From the NCBI GenBank assembly GCA_051005135.1, contig JBPCJQ010000054.1:1-64000 (forward strand): DNA of 64,000 bases, in the 5' to 3' direction. Numbering within the stretch: position 1 is the stretch's first letter; each line of letters opens with the position of its first letter. The DNA comes from DATAQC01 sp051005135. Its GTDB lineage: Bacteria > Actinomycetota > Acidimicrobiia > Acidimicrobiales > AC-14. The notes beneath the pieces are model-generated. The model was not told the origin of the DNA. It saw only the letters and a list, made by a program, of their open reading frames with translations, and searched no databases. The translations under genes and the position numbers were made by a program. This document shows positions 28,006-39,460 of the stretch, piece by piece.

Positions 28006-29134
28006 CGCGGTTGCGGACCGTCTCGGCCACCGAGTCGCCACCGAACTTGCGCAGCGCTTCGGAGGCGAGTACCAGCGCCATCTCGGTCTCCGCCACCACG
28101 CCCATGGCTGGCACCGCGGTGACGTCGGTACGCTCCTTGAACGAGACCACCTCCTCCTTGGTCTCGACGTCGACGGTCTTGAGCACAGGGCGGTTGAGGG
28201 TGGACAGGGGCTTCATGGCGGCACGGGCCACCACCAGTCCTCCGGTGCTCATGCCCCCTTCTATGCCGCCGGCCAGGGTGGAGCCCCGCCGGTAGACGCC
28301 GTCGGCCGCGTCCCACTGGATGGGGTCGTGGGCTTGGGAGCCCCGCCGCCCCGCAACCTCGAAGCCGTCGCCGATCTCCACGCCCTTCACCGCCGGGATG
28401 CTCAGCAGGGCCTGGGCCAGCAAGCCGTCGAGGCGACGGTCCCAGTGCACGTGGCTGCCCAGGCCGACGGGCACCCCGTAGCCGAGCACTTCGACCACAC
28501 CGCCCAGCGAGTCGCCGTCGCGCGCCGCCGCCTTGATCTCGGCCACCATGGCGTCGGTGGCGTCGGCGTGGAAGCAGCGCACCTCCGACGCGTCGACGGT
28601 GTCGAGGTCGCCTGGCGCGGGCCGCTCCGCCAACTTGGACACCACCGGCCCCAGCGCCACCACGTGGGACACCACTGCCATGTCGAGCTGGGCGAGCAGG
28701 GCCTTGGCCACCGCCCCTGCCGCCACGCGGGCCGCGGTCTCGCGAGCCGATGCCCGCTCCAGCACGTCACGAGCGTCGTCGAAGCCGTACTTCTGCATGC
28801 CGGCCAGGTCGGCGTGGCCGGGGCGGGGACGGGTGAGGGGCTTGTCGGTGCGGCCCGGGGCGGGGTCCATCTCCTGTTCCCACCTAGGCCACTCGGTGTT
28901 GGCGATTGTTATGGCCACCGGTGAACCCAGCGTGCGCCCGTGGCGGACGCCGCCGAGCAGGGTGAGCTCGTCGCGCTCGAATCGCATCCGGGGGCCCCGG
29001 CCGTAACCCAGGCGCCGCCGGGCCAGCTCACGCCCGATGTCGTCGAGGGTGATCTCCAGCCCCGCGGGCAGCCCCTCGACGATGACCACCAGTGCCCTCC
29101 CGTGGGACTCGCCGGCGGTCAAGAAGCGCAGCAT
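27983..29134 (-). CDS. aroC: Chorismate synthase
   Basis: Last step of the shikimate pathway, dependent on reduced FMN. The 383-residue protein begins MLRFLTAGESHGRALV and contains RRRLGYGRGPRM, SARETAARVAAGAVAKALL and GGIEGGMSTGG, the three chorismate synthase signatures. The ATG at 29134 has TAGATT exactly 6 nt upstream, so the operon probably starts with a leaderless transcript. It heads the aroC-to-nusB run. Confidence 0.96.
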   Translation of the reverse strand: MLRFLTAGESHGRALVVIVEGLPAGLEITLDDIGRELARRRLGYGRGPRMRFERDELTLLGGVRHGRTLGSPVAITIANTEWPRWEQEMDPAPGRTDKPLTRPRPGHADLAGMQKYGFDDARDVLERASARETAARVAAGAVAKALLAQLDMAVVSHVVALGPVVSKLAERPAPGDLDTVDASEVRCFHADATDAMVAEIKAAARDGDSLGGVVEVLGYGVPVGLGSHVHWDRRLDGLLAQALLSIPAVKGVEIGDGFEVAGRRGSQAHDPIQWDAADGVYRRGSTLAGGIEGGMSTGGLVVARAAMKPLSTLNRPVLKTVDVETKEEVVSFKERTDVTAVPAMGVVAETEMALVLASEALRKFGGDSVAETVRNRDGYLRSL

Positions 29135-29140
29135 CAGCCA

Positions 29141-29146
29141 AATCTA
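29141..29146 (-). promoter_or_regulatory. Putative -10 of the aroC operon, leaderless
   Basis: TAGATT on the minus strand, exactly 6 nt before ATG 29134. It overlaps the last codons of the upstream gene, so aroC is likely expressed independently of that pair. Confidence 0.55.
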
Positions 29147-29437
29147 CCGGCCGGTTCCGGCTGCAAGGATCTCTTCCACGAAGAACCGGGCCGCGGCGTC
29201 GAGTCGGTCACCGAACACATCCTCGGCAACGGCCAGCACCTCGGCCACCGCGGCGGCGATGCGGTAGATGGCCATCTTGGGCTCGAACACGGCGTCGATG
29301 TCCCGGGTGACGCGTCGGGGAGCGTAGGTCAAGGCGATGGCGGCACCACCTACCACGTACATCTCGCCCTGAAGCCCCTCGGCATGGAGTCGCCGCCCGA
29401 GGGCGGTCAAGGCGGCGATGATCTGTTGGCGGTCCAT
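29144..29437 (-). CDS. DUF6036-like nucleotidyltransferase-fold protein, short
   Basis: A 97-residue protein with the core MYVVGGAAIALTYAPRRVTR followed by DIDAVFEP, the GG...A...TxDID pattern of minimal nucleotidyltransferases (DUF6036 type), often the antitoxin or enzyme half of a toxin-antitoxin-like pair. The family is usually nearer 150-200 residues, so this one looks C-terminally truncated. Its ATG follows the partner stop without spacing (TAGATG). The partner is frameshifted, so the module may be decaying. Confidence 0.65.
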   Translation of the reverse strand: MDRQQIIAALTALGRRLHAEGLQGEMYVVGGAAIALTYAPRRVTRDIDAVFEPKMAIYRIAAAVAEVLAVAEDVFGDRLDAAARFFVEEILAAGTGR

Positions 29438-29856
29438 CTAGCGACGCTGGAGCGAGCCCGACGAGATCATGATCCCCCGTCTGCGGAACGCTGCGGGGGA
29501 CTCGGCGATGGCCATCGCCCGGAAGCCGGGGACCTCGCTCACGAACCAGAGGCGGTCGAGGAACCGTTCCGCATTGCAGGTCCACGACGGCCGCTCGACA
29601 CCGTGGCGGACGGCGAGGTGCTCGCCAAGCGCACCAAGATAGGCGTCGTAGCGATCGTCTCCTGTGGGCCGCGGCGTGCGGGCCAGGGCCCTCTCGACCA
29701 GATCGGCGCGTGGCAGCAGCGACGCCTCGTCGAGGAGCTCCCGCACAGCCACGAAGAAGTCGTCGCCGGCATTGGTCCGCTCGGCCACCCCGGCAAGGAT
29801 TGGGTGAACGCTTCGTCGGGCGGCGGGTTGGCGGCCAGGTACTCGCGCAGGCTCAC
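29438..29856 (-). pseudogene. Partner of the DUF6036 gene, interrupted by a frameshift
   Basis: Two overlapping frames appear to make one gene. The first starts at GTG 29856 (SLREYLAANPPPDEAFTQSL) with TACCGT exactly 6 nt upstream, the layout of a leaderless start. Near a GGGG run at 29788-29791 the sense continues in another frame as AERTNAGDDFFVAVRELLDE and runs to the stop at 29438. The downstream part alone gives 116 residues from GTG 29788 and ends with AIAESPAAFRRRGIMISSGS, resembling a family encoded beside DUF6036 proteins. A true frameshift, a base error, or reinitiation at 29788 are all possible. Confidence 0.55.
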
Positions 29857-29862
29857 CCGGCG

Positions 29863-29868
29863 ACGGTA
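29863..29868 (-). promoter_or_regulatory. Putative -10 of the DUF6036 pair, leaderless
   Basis: TACCGT on the minus strand, exactly 6 nt before GTG 29856. It supports that GTG as the original start of the frameshifted gene. Confidence 0.45.
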
Positions 29869-29890
29869 GCTTCAGCTGGCTCTTCAGCTC

Positions 29891-30661
29891 CTACTGGCTC
29901 AGCCACCAGTGCAGGAGAGGTTGGCCGAACAGGACGGCCAGGGCCGCACCACCGGCGAGGAACGGCCCGAACGAGACGTTGTCCTTGCGGTTGCGGCGGC
30001 CGAACAGCATCAGGCCGATGCCGATCACCGCTCCCAGGGCGAAGCCCAGGAACAGGCCGATAGCCACGTGGCCGAGGCTCAGCCAGCCGAGGAAGAGGCC
30101 GAGGATGAAGGCGAGGCGCACATCGCCGAAGCCCATGCCTTCAGGCGACACCAGATGCACGACCAGTAGCAGCCCGAAGGCGATGCCTGCGCCCTCCAAC
30201 GCCGACTCCAAAGGTGCCAGCTCGCCCTTCACCAGGGAGGCCAGGCCCAGCAGCGGAAGGGACAGGGCGATGGTGGGATAGACGATGTGGTTGGGAATCA
30301 TCTGGCGCTCGAGATCGATCACGCTGATCGACACCAAGCAGGTGAAGAAGACCAGGAACGCGGGCAGGGCGGCGTCGGCGCCGAGGCGCACGGCCAGGGC
30401 GGCGAACAGGGCGGCGGTGGCCACCTCGACGGCGGCATAGCGTACGGAGACGGCCTCACCACATGCCGGGCAACGGCGCCTGACGAGCCAGGGCGCCACG
30501 GGGAGATGGTGGGAGCCAGCGGCGTCGAGGCAGTTGCGGCACTCGGCGCGCAGGGGTCGAACCGGCCGCTTCTGTGGTACCCGGTCGACGACCAGGTTGA
30601 CGAACGTACCCGCGTACAACCCAACCGCGGCACACAAAAGGGCCAGCACCGCTGTGGTCAC
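29891..30661 (-). CDS. pilD: Prepilin peptidase (type IV leader peptidase)
   Basis: Integral membrane aspartic protease that cleaves, and in some cases methylates, prepilins. The 256-residue protein has about seven to eight hydrophobic segments, a cytoplasmic loop with CRNC and CPACG cysteine pairs, and the two catalytic aspartates in SVIDLERQMIPN and MGFGDVRLAF. No pilin genes lie nearby; its substrates must be encoded elsewhere. It follows aroE closely on the same strand, an arrangement seen in other actinobacteria. Confidence 0.92.
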   Translation of the reverse strand: MTTAVLALLCAAVGLYAGTFVNLVVDRVPQKRPVRPLRAECRNCLDAAGSHHLPVAPWLVRRRCPACGEAVSVRYAAVEVATAALFAALAVRLGADAALPAFLVFFTCLVSISVIDLERQMIPNHIVYPTIALSLPLLGLASLVKGELAPLESALEGAGIAFGLLLVVHLVSPEGMGFGDVRLAFILGLFLGWLSLGHVAIGLFLGFALGAVIGIGLMLFGRRNRKDNVSFGPFLAGGAALAVLFGQPLLHWWLSQ

Positions 30662-30668
30662 TGGGAAA

Positions 30669-31559
30669 TCACTGCCGGGCCAGCTCGGCCAGGGCGGCGG
30701 CGGACATGGCCGCCAGAGGTGGGTCCTCGCCCGTCCACAGCCGGAAGGCGAGAGCCGCCTGGTGGATGAGCATTCCCAGGCCGTTCACCGCGGTGGCGCC
30801 CCGGGAGCGGGCCTCAGACACCAGTGGGGTCACCGCCGGGTTGTAGACCAGGTCGACCACCAGTTGCCCAGGCCCTAGGGCATCGGCATCGATCAGTGGC
30901 AGCACCGGTACGCGGGTCTCCACTGTCGTTCCGTCGAGCGATCGGACCTCGGCCGCGGGTGCGGTGACATCAGCCATGCCTACCGGCGTGGCGTTCACCA
31001 CCAGGTCGGCGTCGGCCGTGTCAGCGGCGGTGCCCACCCGGCCGATGGGGCCAGCGAGCGCAGCCACCGCCGCAGCCCGGCCCGCGGTGCGGTTGACCAC
31101 CACCACCTCGGCCGCCCCTGCTCCGGCCAGGGCGGCCACCACCGCTCGGCCCGCCCCGCCCGCCCCCGCCACCAGGCAACGGCGGCCGGCGGGGTCGAAC
31201 CCCTCGTCGGCCGCCAGAGCGCCGAGAAATCCCGCCCCGTCGGTGTTGTGGCCCTCCAGCACGTCGAGGGGGCGGCGCACAACGGTGTTCACCGCGCCCA
31301 GGGCCTCGGCCACGGAGGAGAGGCGGTCGACCGCGGCAACAACGTCGCCCTTGTGCGGCATGGTCACCGACAGGCCCTCGATGCCCAGACTGCGGACGGC
31401 GTCGATCGCCTGGCCGGCATGGCCGGTGCGCACCTCGAAGGCCAGGTACACCCAGTCGAGGCCGAGGGCGTGGAAGGCGGCGTTGTGCATGGCCGGCGAC
31501 AGCGAGTGGCGCACGGGGTCTCCGATGACACCGGCCAGCCGGGTCCGGGCCCCCGGCAC
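30669..31559 (-). CDS. aroE: Shikimate dehydrogenase
   Basis: NADPH-dependent reduction of dehydroshikimate. The 296-residue protein has the shikimate site DPVRHSLSPAMHNAAF, the catalytic lysine in SVTMPHKGDV, NTDGAGFLGAL and the nucleotide loop VAGAGGAGRAVVAAL. It lies away from the aroC-aroQ cluster, between mltG and pilD. GTG 31559 is five nt after the mltG stop, so the gene is probably cotranscribed with the mltG run. Confidence 0.94.
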   Translation of the reverse strand: MPGARTRLAGVIGDPVRHSLSPAMHNAAFHALGLDWVYLAFEVRTGHAGQAIDAVRSLGIEGLSVTMPHKGDVVAAVDRLSSVAEALGAVNTVVRRPLDVLEGHNTDGAGFLGALAADEGFDPAGRRCLVAGAGGAGRAVVAALAGAGAAEVVVVNRTAGRAAAVAALAGPIGRVGTAADTADADLVVNATPVGMADVTAPAAEVRSLDGTTVETRVPVLPLIDADALGPGQLVVDLVYNPAVTPLVSEARSRGATAVNGLGMLIHQAALAFRLWTGEDPPLAAMSAAALAELARQ

Positions 31560-31564
31560 CCAGC

Positions 31565-32656
31565 TCAGAGGAGGCCCTTGGCCTTGGCGTCGGCCTCGAG
31601 GCGGGCGAACTCGGCGTCGGTCGTGGCGAACGCATGCTTGCCGTTGGCATCCGACAGCACGTAGTAGAGGTAGGACGACGGCGGGGGGTCGAGGGCAGCC
31701 TGCAGCGCCATCCGCCCGGGGCTGGCGATGGGCCCGGGCGGGAGCCCCTTGTTGGCGTAGGTGTTGTAGGGCGAGGCGATCCTGGTGTCGGCGTTGGGGC
31801 CCTGGGTGCTCAGGCGCTTGTTGGTGCCCAGGGCGTACTGGATGGTGGCATCGACCTGCAGGAGCATGCCCTTCTGGAGGCGGTTGTAGATGACCCGGGC
31901 GATCGGCGCCCGGTCCCCTTCAACCTTGGCCTCGCGCTCGACCATCGAGGCCACTATCACCACCTGGTAGGGGCTCAGGTTGAGGCGAGCGGCCGCATCG
32001 GGCAGGCCGATCGAGGTGGCGAGCTCGTCGAAGGCGGTCACCATCCGGGTGAGCATCTTGGCCTCGTCCTCGTTACGATCGACGAAGTAGGTCTCGGGCA
32101 GGATGAGGCCCTCCAGGTTGTTGGACCCCGCCGGCTCGAACTGGGACCGGATGGTGCCGCTCTGGGCCGCGGCCAGGAACCGGTCGGCCGACCGGCCTGG
32201 GAGCGCACCCACCTTGGCCGCGATCTCTTTGAGGGTGAGGCCTTCGGGTACGGTGACCCGGTCGGTCTGGGTCTCGCTCGGTCGGGAAAGGACGTCGACG
32301 ACGGCGGCCAGGTGCTGGTTGTGGTGGAACACGAAGTCACCGGCCTTGATGGAGTCGGCCCCCGTGAAGCGGGCGTAGTAGGAGAACACGGTGGCGTTGC
32401 GGATGACGCCCCGCCGTTGGAGGAGAGTGCCGATCTGGGCCGTGGACTGGCCGGGGGCGATGGTCACCCTGATCTCGTTTCCCGGCGGTCCCGAGGGGTT
32501 GACCTCGGCCCGCAACCACGCCGCCCCCAGGCCGCCGGCCACCACCATGGCGAGGAGCACGACGAGGAGCACCATGGGCCAGCGCCGGCGCTGGCCGGTG
32601 TCGTAATGGTCGTCGAACTCGTCGTCTTCGAGGTCGTACGCCGTGTCGACGGTCAT
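31565..32656 (-). CDS. mltG: Endolytic murein transglycosylase MltG
   Basis: Membrane-anchored enzyme that cuts nascent glycan strands. The 363-residue protein has a charged cytoplasmic N-terminus, one membrane segment (WPMVLLVVLLAMVVAGGLGA), a LysM-like region and the YceG catalytic domain. The catalytic glutamate lies in VASMVEREA and the substrate loop is YNTYANKGLPPGPIASPG. ATG 32656 overlaps the ruvX stop (ATGA); the open frame further upstream is a shadow of ruvX. The alaS-ruvX-mltG-aroE order is classic for actinobacteria. Confidence 0.95.
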   Translation of the reverse strand: MTVDTAYDLEDDEFDDHYDTGQRRRWPMVLLVVLLAMVVAGGLGAAWLRAEVNPSGPPGNEIRVTIAPGQSTAQIGTLLQRRGVIRNATVFSYYARFTGADSIKAGDFVFHHNQHLAAVVDVLSRPSETQTDRVTVPEGLTLKEIAAKVGALPGRSADRFLAAAQSGTIRSQFEPAGSNNLEGLILPETYFVDRNEDEAKMLTRMVTAFDELATSIGLPDAAARLNLSPYQVVIVASMVEREAKVEGDRAPIARVIYNRLQKGMLLQVDATIQYALGTNKRLSTQGPNADTRIASPYNTYANKGLPPGPIASPGRMALQAALDPPPSSYLYYVLSDANGKHAFATTDAEFARLEADAKAKGLL

Positions 32657-33165
32657 TCGGTCCTCTCTTTCGATTGGGCGTTGGAGCGGTCCAGCCACGA
32701 TTGGAGCATGACTGCCGCCGCCCGCCCGTCCACCCGCCTGTGCCTGCTGGCGGCTTCGCCGCTCCCGGGCGGGGCTCCATCCCCGCCCTCCTCCGAGCGA
32801 CGGGGACCCCTGCCCCGTCGCCGGCCGTGCTTGCTGACCCTGGATCTGGGCGTTCGCAGGGCGGCCACGGTGCTGAAACGCTCGTCGTGCAGCTCCACCG
32901 GCACGTCGAGCAGCGATCTCAGGGCGTCGGCCTCGGCGGTGGCCCATCGGGCCGCGGGACCCAGGCTGGCGTCGAGCGACAAGGGCAATCCCACCACCAC
33001 CAGCCCCGCACCCAGCGCCCCGATCACTTCGACCAGAGCGGCCCGGTCAGCGGCGTCGTCGCCGCTACGAGTGACGATGGTGTGGACAGTGGCTACCCGG
33101 CCGTCGCCGTCGCTCACCGCCACGCCGACCCGTCTGGTGCCGAGGTCGATGCCCACGACCCTCAA
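32653..33165 (-). CDS. ruvX: Holliday junction resolvase-like RuvX/YqgF with a basic insertion
   Basis: RNase H-fold protein thought to process 16S rRNA precursors or Holliday junctions. The 170-residue product has GIDLGTRRVGVAVSD at the N-terminus, VVGLPLSLD and HDERFSTVAAL near residue 95, and a C-terminal AAAVMLQSWLD. Between these last two lies a 40-residue Arg- and Gly-rich stretch (roughly 104-145) longer than in typical homologues. The start is TTG 33165 with GAGGG 8 nt upstream; no ATG or GTG is available. Confidence 0.9.
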   Translation of the reverse strand: MRVVGIDLGTRRVGVAVSDGDGRVATVHTIVTRSGDDAADRAALVEVIGALGAGLVVVGLPLSLDASLGPAARWATAEADALRSLLDVPVELHDERFSTVAALRTPRSRVSKHGRRRGRGPRRSEEGGDGAPPGSGEAASRHRRVDGRAAAVMLQSWLDRSNAQSKERTE

Positions 33166-33180
33166 GACGCGACCCTCATC

Positions 33181-35808
<2,628 letters not shown>

Positions 35809-35830
35809 GGCTGGGTCCCAGCCTAGTGAA

Positions 35831-36073
35831 CTACCGGCGACCGGCCCTCTCGTCGGCGAGGAGATCGGCCTCGGCCTGGCGCATGGCGCGACGACCGTCG
35901 GCGACCGCGGCGCCGACGTCGTCGCAGAACCGGCGCACCGCTCGAGACCCTCGTGATGCCACCTGCGGAGGGCTGTATCGCGACACCGTCTGGCGTACCC
36001 GGCGTGCCACCCAGAACGACGAGCCCACGCCTGCGGCCATGCCGGTGGCCAGCCAGAACAGGCGCCTGAACAC
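35831..36073 (-). CDS. Small membrane-anchored protein of the alaS neighbourhood
   Basis: An 80-residue protein with one N-terminal hydrophobic segment (LFWLATGMAAGVGSSFWVA) and a basic, helical cytoplasmic remainder. A similar small protein (DUF6167 type) commonly lies between the DUF948 gene and alaS in actinobacteria, and position and size fit. GTG 36073 begins three nt after the DUF948 stop. No function is known. Confidence 0.7.
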   Translation of the reverse strand: MFRRLFWLATGMAAGVGSSFWVARRVRQTVSRYSPPQVASRGSRAVRRFCDDVGAAVADGRRAMRQAEADLLADERAGRR

Positions 36074-36076
36074 GGC

Positions 36077-36433
36077 TCAGGCCTTCCTGCGCAGGGCCTT
36101 GTAGGCCTTGACGCTGCCGGTCCCGAAGGCCAGCATCTTGATCACCGGGGCGGTGAAGGCCCGGTTGGCCAGGCGCGAGGCCGAGTCCACCCGGTTGGAG
36201 ACAACATCGGCCCGCTCTAGGATCACGTCGGCCTTGCTGAGATCGGTGGAGGCCTGGTGGACTACGGCGTGGACGTCGGCCAGCAGGGGTAGGGCGGCGC
36301 CGCGCAGGTCATCGACGGTGCGCCGCATCTCTGCCATGGTTCGCATCATCGCTCCGAGAGCCAGGAGCAGCCCGACCACGCCGATGCCCAGGGCCACCGC
36401 GGCCACGACTGCCGCCACCTGCCCAGGTGTCAT
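36077..36433 (-). CDS. DUF948 membrane protein
   Basis: A 118-residue protein with one N-terminal membrane segment (VAAVVAAVALGIGVVGLLLA) followed by amphipathic helices with the DUF948 pattern (MRRTVDDLRGAALPLLADVH). It ends with a basic tail KAYKALRRKA. It may be a small envelope or scaffold protein; no enzymatic residues are evident. ATG 36433 overlaps the rarA stop (ATGA). Confidence 0.8.
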   Translation of the reverse strand: MTPGQVAAVVAAVALGIGVVGLLLALGAMMRTMAEMRRTVDDLRGAALPLLADVHAVVHQASTDLSKADVILERADVVSNRVDSASRLANRAFTAPVIKMLAFGTGSVKAYKALRRKA

Positions 36434-37719
36434 GTCTCGTGCCGCATCCGCTCGGCGATCTCCTGTTCGGCGCCGTGGCCCGAAGGCTCGTAGTAGGTGT
36501 GGCCGGCCACCTCAGGTGGACGGTACTCCTGGGGGACCCAGCCGCGGGGGTCGTCGTGAGGATAGTCGTAGTCGGCCCCGTGGCCCAGAGCCCGTGCCCC
36601 GCGGTAGGAGGTATCCCGCAGGTGGGCGGGTACCCCTCCGGCGGGTCGGTCGCGGACGTCGGCCTGGGCCCGCCACAGGCCCTGGGCGCAGCGGTTGGAC
36701 TTTGGGGCGGTGGCCAGGTGCACCACCGCCTGGGCCAGGTTGAGCGACGCCTCGGGCAGCCCCACCACCTCCACCGCCCGGGCCGCGGCGTCGGCCACCA
36801 CCAGGGCGAGGGGATCGGCCATCCCCACGTCCTCGGAGGCGAGGATGACCATGCGCCGGGCGATGAAGCGGGCGTCCTCCCCCGCTTCCAGCATCCGGGC
36901 CAGCCAGTAGAGCCCGGCGTCGGGGTCCGAGCCCCGCAGGCTCTTGATGAACGCGGAGACCACGTCGTAGTGCTCGTCGCGCTCGTAACGCAGGGCCCGG
37001 GCCGACAGCGCCGCCTCGGCATCGGGGAGGGTGACTCGTGGTGGCCCGCCTCGCTCGCGCGCCAAAGCGGCGGCCACTTCGAGGGCGTTGAGGGCAACCC
37101 TGGCGTCGCCGTCGGCCCGGTTCACCAGATGGTCGATGGCGTCGCCGTCGGCCGTCGCCCCCTCGGTGGCGAGCCCCCTGTCGAGGATGGTGCGTACCGC
37201 CGCCGGTTCGAGAGGTTCGAGGCGGAACAGGCTGGAGGGTGACAGCAGCGGGGCGTTGACCTCGAAGTAGGGGTTCTCGGTGGTGGCGCCCACCAGCACC
37301 AGCAGGCCCTCCTCCACCCAGGGCAGGAGCACGTCCTGCTGGGAGCGGCTGAAGCGGTGGACCTCGTCGAGGAACAGGATCGTCCCCTGGCCGTGCTCGG
37401 CGAGCCGCCGGCGGGCCCGCTCGACCACCTCGCGGACGTCTTTGACCCCGGCGGTGACGGCCGAGAGCGGCTCGAACGCCTTGGCCGTGGCCCCGGCGAC
37501 GAGGCGGGCCATGGTGGTCTTGCCCGTGCCCGGCGGTCCCCACAGGATCAGCGACGACAGGCGGTCGGCCTCGATGAGGCTGCGCAGGGGCCGGCCCGGT
37601 GCCAAGAGATGCTCCTGGCCCACCACCTCGTCGAGGCTGGCCGGCCGCAGGCGGGCCGCCAGCGGCGCGGTGGCCGCCAGGCGCTCCTGGAGCGCGGCCC
37701 CGAAGAGGTCGTCACCCAC
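36430..37719 (-). CDS. rarA: Replication-associated recombination ATPase RarA/MgsA
   Basis: AAA+ ATPase that acts at stalled replication forks, related to clamp loaders. The 429-residue protein begins VGDDLFGAALQERL, with Walker A GPPGTGKTTMARL, Walker B LFLDEVHRFSRSQQD and sensor 1 ATTENPYFEVN, then the MgsA tetramerisation region YERDEHYDVVSAFIKSLRGS. GTG 37719 overlaps the aspS end by eight bases. The larger open frame upstream lies within aspS and is rejected. Confidence 0.94.
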   Translation of the reverse strand: MGDDLFGAALQERLAATAPLAARLRPASLDEVVGQEHLLAPGRPLRSLIEADRLSSLILWGPPGTGKTTMARLVAGATAKAFEPLSAVTAGVKDVREVVERARRRLAEHGQGTILFLDEVHRFSRSQQDVLLPWVEEGLLVLVGATTENPYFEVNAPLLSPSSLFRLEPLEPAAVRTILDRGLATEGATADGDAIDHLVNRADGDARVALNALEVAAALARERGGPPRVTLPDAEAALSARALRYERDEHYDVVSAFIKSLRGSDPDAGLYWLARMLEAGEDARFIARRMVILASEDVGMADPLALVVADAAARAVEVVGLPEASLNLAQAVVHLATAPKSNRCAQGLWRAQADVRDRPAGGVPAHLRDTSYRGARALGHGADYDYPHDDPRGWVPQEYRPPEVAGHTYYEPSGHGAEQEIAERMRHET

Positions 37720-39460
37720 CGGTGCGCAGCCCCAGCTCGGCCAATTGGCGCGGATCAAGGGCGTTGGGCGCCCCGGTGAGGGGGTCGCTGCCCGACTGGG
37801 TCTTGGGGAAGGCGATGACCTCGCGGATGTTGTCCTCGCCGGCCAGGAGGGCGACCAGGCGGTCGATGCCGAAGGCGAAGCCGGCGTGGGGCGGGGCGCC
37901 GTGACGGAAGGCGTCGAGCAGGAACCCGAAGCGGGCCTGGGCGGCTTGGCGATCGATGCCCAGGAGGTCGAAGACCTGCTGCTGGATATCGGACCTGTGG
38001 ATGCGTACGCTGCCCGAGCCCAGTTCCCAGCCGTTGAGCACCAGGTCGTAGGCCAGGGAGCGCACCGCCAGAGGATCCGAGCCCAGCAGCTCGATGTCGT
38101 CGGGGTGGGGCATGGTGAAGGGGTGATGGGCGGGGACGGGCCGGCCGGTGGCGTCGAGGGCCTCGAAGAGCGGGAAGTCGGTGACCCAGCCCAGGTGCAG
38201 GCCACCGTCACCGGCCACCGGACGCCCCTCCTCGAGGCGCAGGGCGCCGAGCACCCGGTTGGCCACCGCCCGCTCGCCGGCTATCACCAGGAGCAGGTCA
38301 CCGGCGCTGGCGCCGAGAGAAGTGGCGAGCCCGGCCTGCTCTTCGTCGGACAGGAACTTGGCCACCGGTGAGTCGAGGGCCGCGCCCTCCCCCACCCTGG
38401 CCCACACCAGGCCACCTGCTCCCATGTTGCGCGCTCGCTCGGTGAGGCGGTCGAGCTGAGAGCGGGTGGCCGTGGCCCCGCCCGGCACGCGGATGCCCTT
38501 CACCGCCGGCGACTGGAAGGCCCGGAAGCCGGTGCCGGCGAAGACGGCGGCGAGGTCGACCAGCTCCATTGCGAAGCGGGTATCGGGCTTGTCGGTGCCG
38601 TAGCGGTCCTGAGCCTCCTGCCACGTCATGCGCCCGATGGTGGTGGGCACCTCGGCGTCGACCAGCCCTGACGATACCGCCGCGCTGATGGCGGCCACCA
38701 CCACATCGGTGATCACCGCCATCACGTCGTCGGCGCCGACGAAAGAGGCCTCGGCGTCGAGCTGGGTGAACTCGAACTGCCGGTCGGCCCTGGGATCCTC
38801 GTCGCGCAGGCAGCGCGCGATCTGGTAATAGCGGTCTACCCCGCCCACCATGAGCAGCTGCTTGAACAACTGGGGGCTCTGGGGCAGGGCGTAGAACGCG
38901 CCGGGCTGCAGGCGGCTGGGCACGACGAAGTCGCGCGCCCCCTCGGGGGTGGATGCAACCAGCAGGGGCGTCTCCACCTCGACGAAGCCAGCTTCGTCAA
39001 AAGCGCCGCGGATGGCGGCGTTGACCGCGGCTCGCAGGCGCAGCCGGCGCTGCATCACCGGGCGGCGCAGGTCGAGGTAGCGGTGGCGGAGGCGCACGCC
39101 CTCGTCGGCGTCGATGCGGTCGGTGATGGGGAACGGCGGGGGCTCGGCGGTCGACAGCACCTCGACCCGGCAGTCACCCACCTCCACCTCGCCCGTGGCC
39201 AAGCCGGCGTTGACGGTGCCGACGGGCCGCGCCCGCACCGTGCCGGTCACGGCCACGACGTACTCGGAACGCAGGTCTGACGCGCCGTCGACCACGCACT
39301 GCACGACCCCGGTGTGGTCACGCAGGTCGACGAAGGCCAGGTGCTCACCGTGCTCTCGCCGGCGATCCACCCACCCGCACAGGGTCACCTCGGCACCGAT
39401 GTGGACGGGGCGCAGCTCCCCGCACCAGTGGGTGCGCATGCCCAGCGGCGGTGGCGTCAT
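37712..39460 (-). CDS. aspS: Aspartyl-tRNA synthetase
   Basis: Class II synthetase of 582 residues, bacterial type with the GAD insertion. N-terminal OB domain GWVDRRREHGEHLAFVDLRD; motif 2 YQIARCLRDEDPRADRQFEF and motif 3 FGIDRLVALL are intact. Whether it is strict for Asp or also charges tRNA-Asn cannot be read with certainty; no gatCAB is in the window. ATG 39460 overlaps the hisS stop (ATGA). Confidence 0.96.
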   Translation of the reverse strand: MTPPPLGMRTHWCGELRPVHIGAEVTLCGWVDRRREHGEHLAFVDLRDHTGVVQCVVDGASDLRSEYVVAVTGTVRARPVGTVNAGLATGEVEVGDCRVEVLSTAEPPPFPITDRIDADEGVRLRHRYLDLRRPVMQRRLRLRAAVNAAIRGAFDEAGFVEVETPLLVASTPEGARDFVVPSRLQPGAFYALPQSPQLFKQLLMVGGVDRYYQIARCLRDEDPRADRQFEFTQLDAEASFVGADDVMAVITDVVVAAISAAVSSGLVDAEVPTTIGRMTWQEAQDRYGTDKPDTRFAMELVDLAAVFAGTGFRAFQSPAVKGIRVPGGATATRSQLDRLTERARNMGAGGLVWARVGEGAALDSPVAKFLSDEEQAGLATSLGASAGDLLLVIAGERAVANRVLGALRLEEGRPVAGDGGLHLGWVTDFPLFEALDATGRPVPAHHPFTMPHPDDIELLGSDPLAVRSLAYDLVLNGWELGSGSVRIHRSDIQQQVFDLLGIDRQAAQARFGFLLDAFRHGAPPHAGFAFGIDRLVALLAGEDNIREVIAFPKTQSGSDPLTGAPNALDPRQLAELGLRTGG

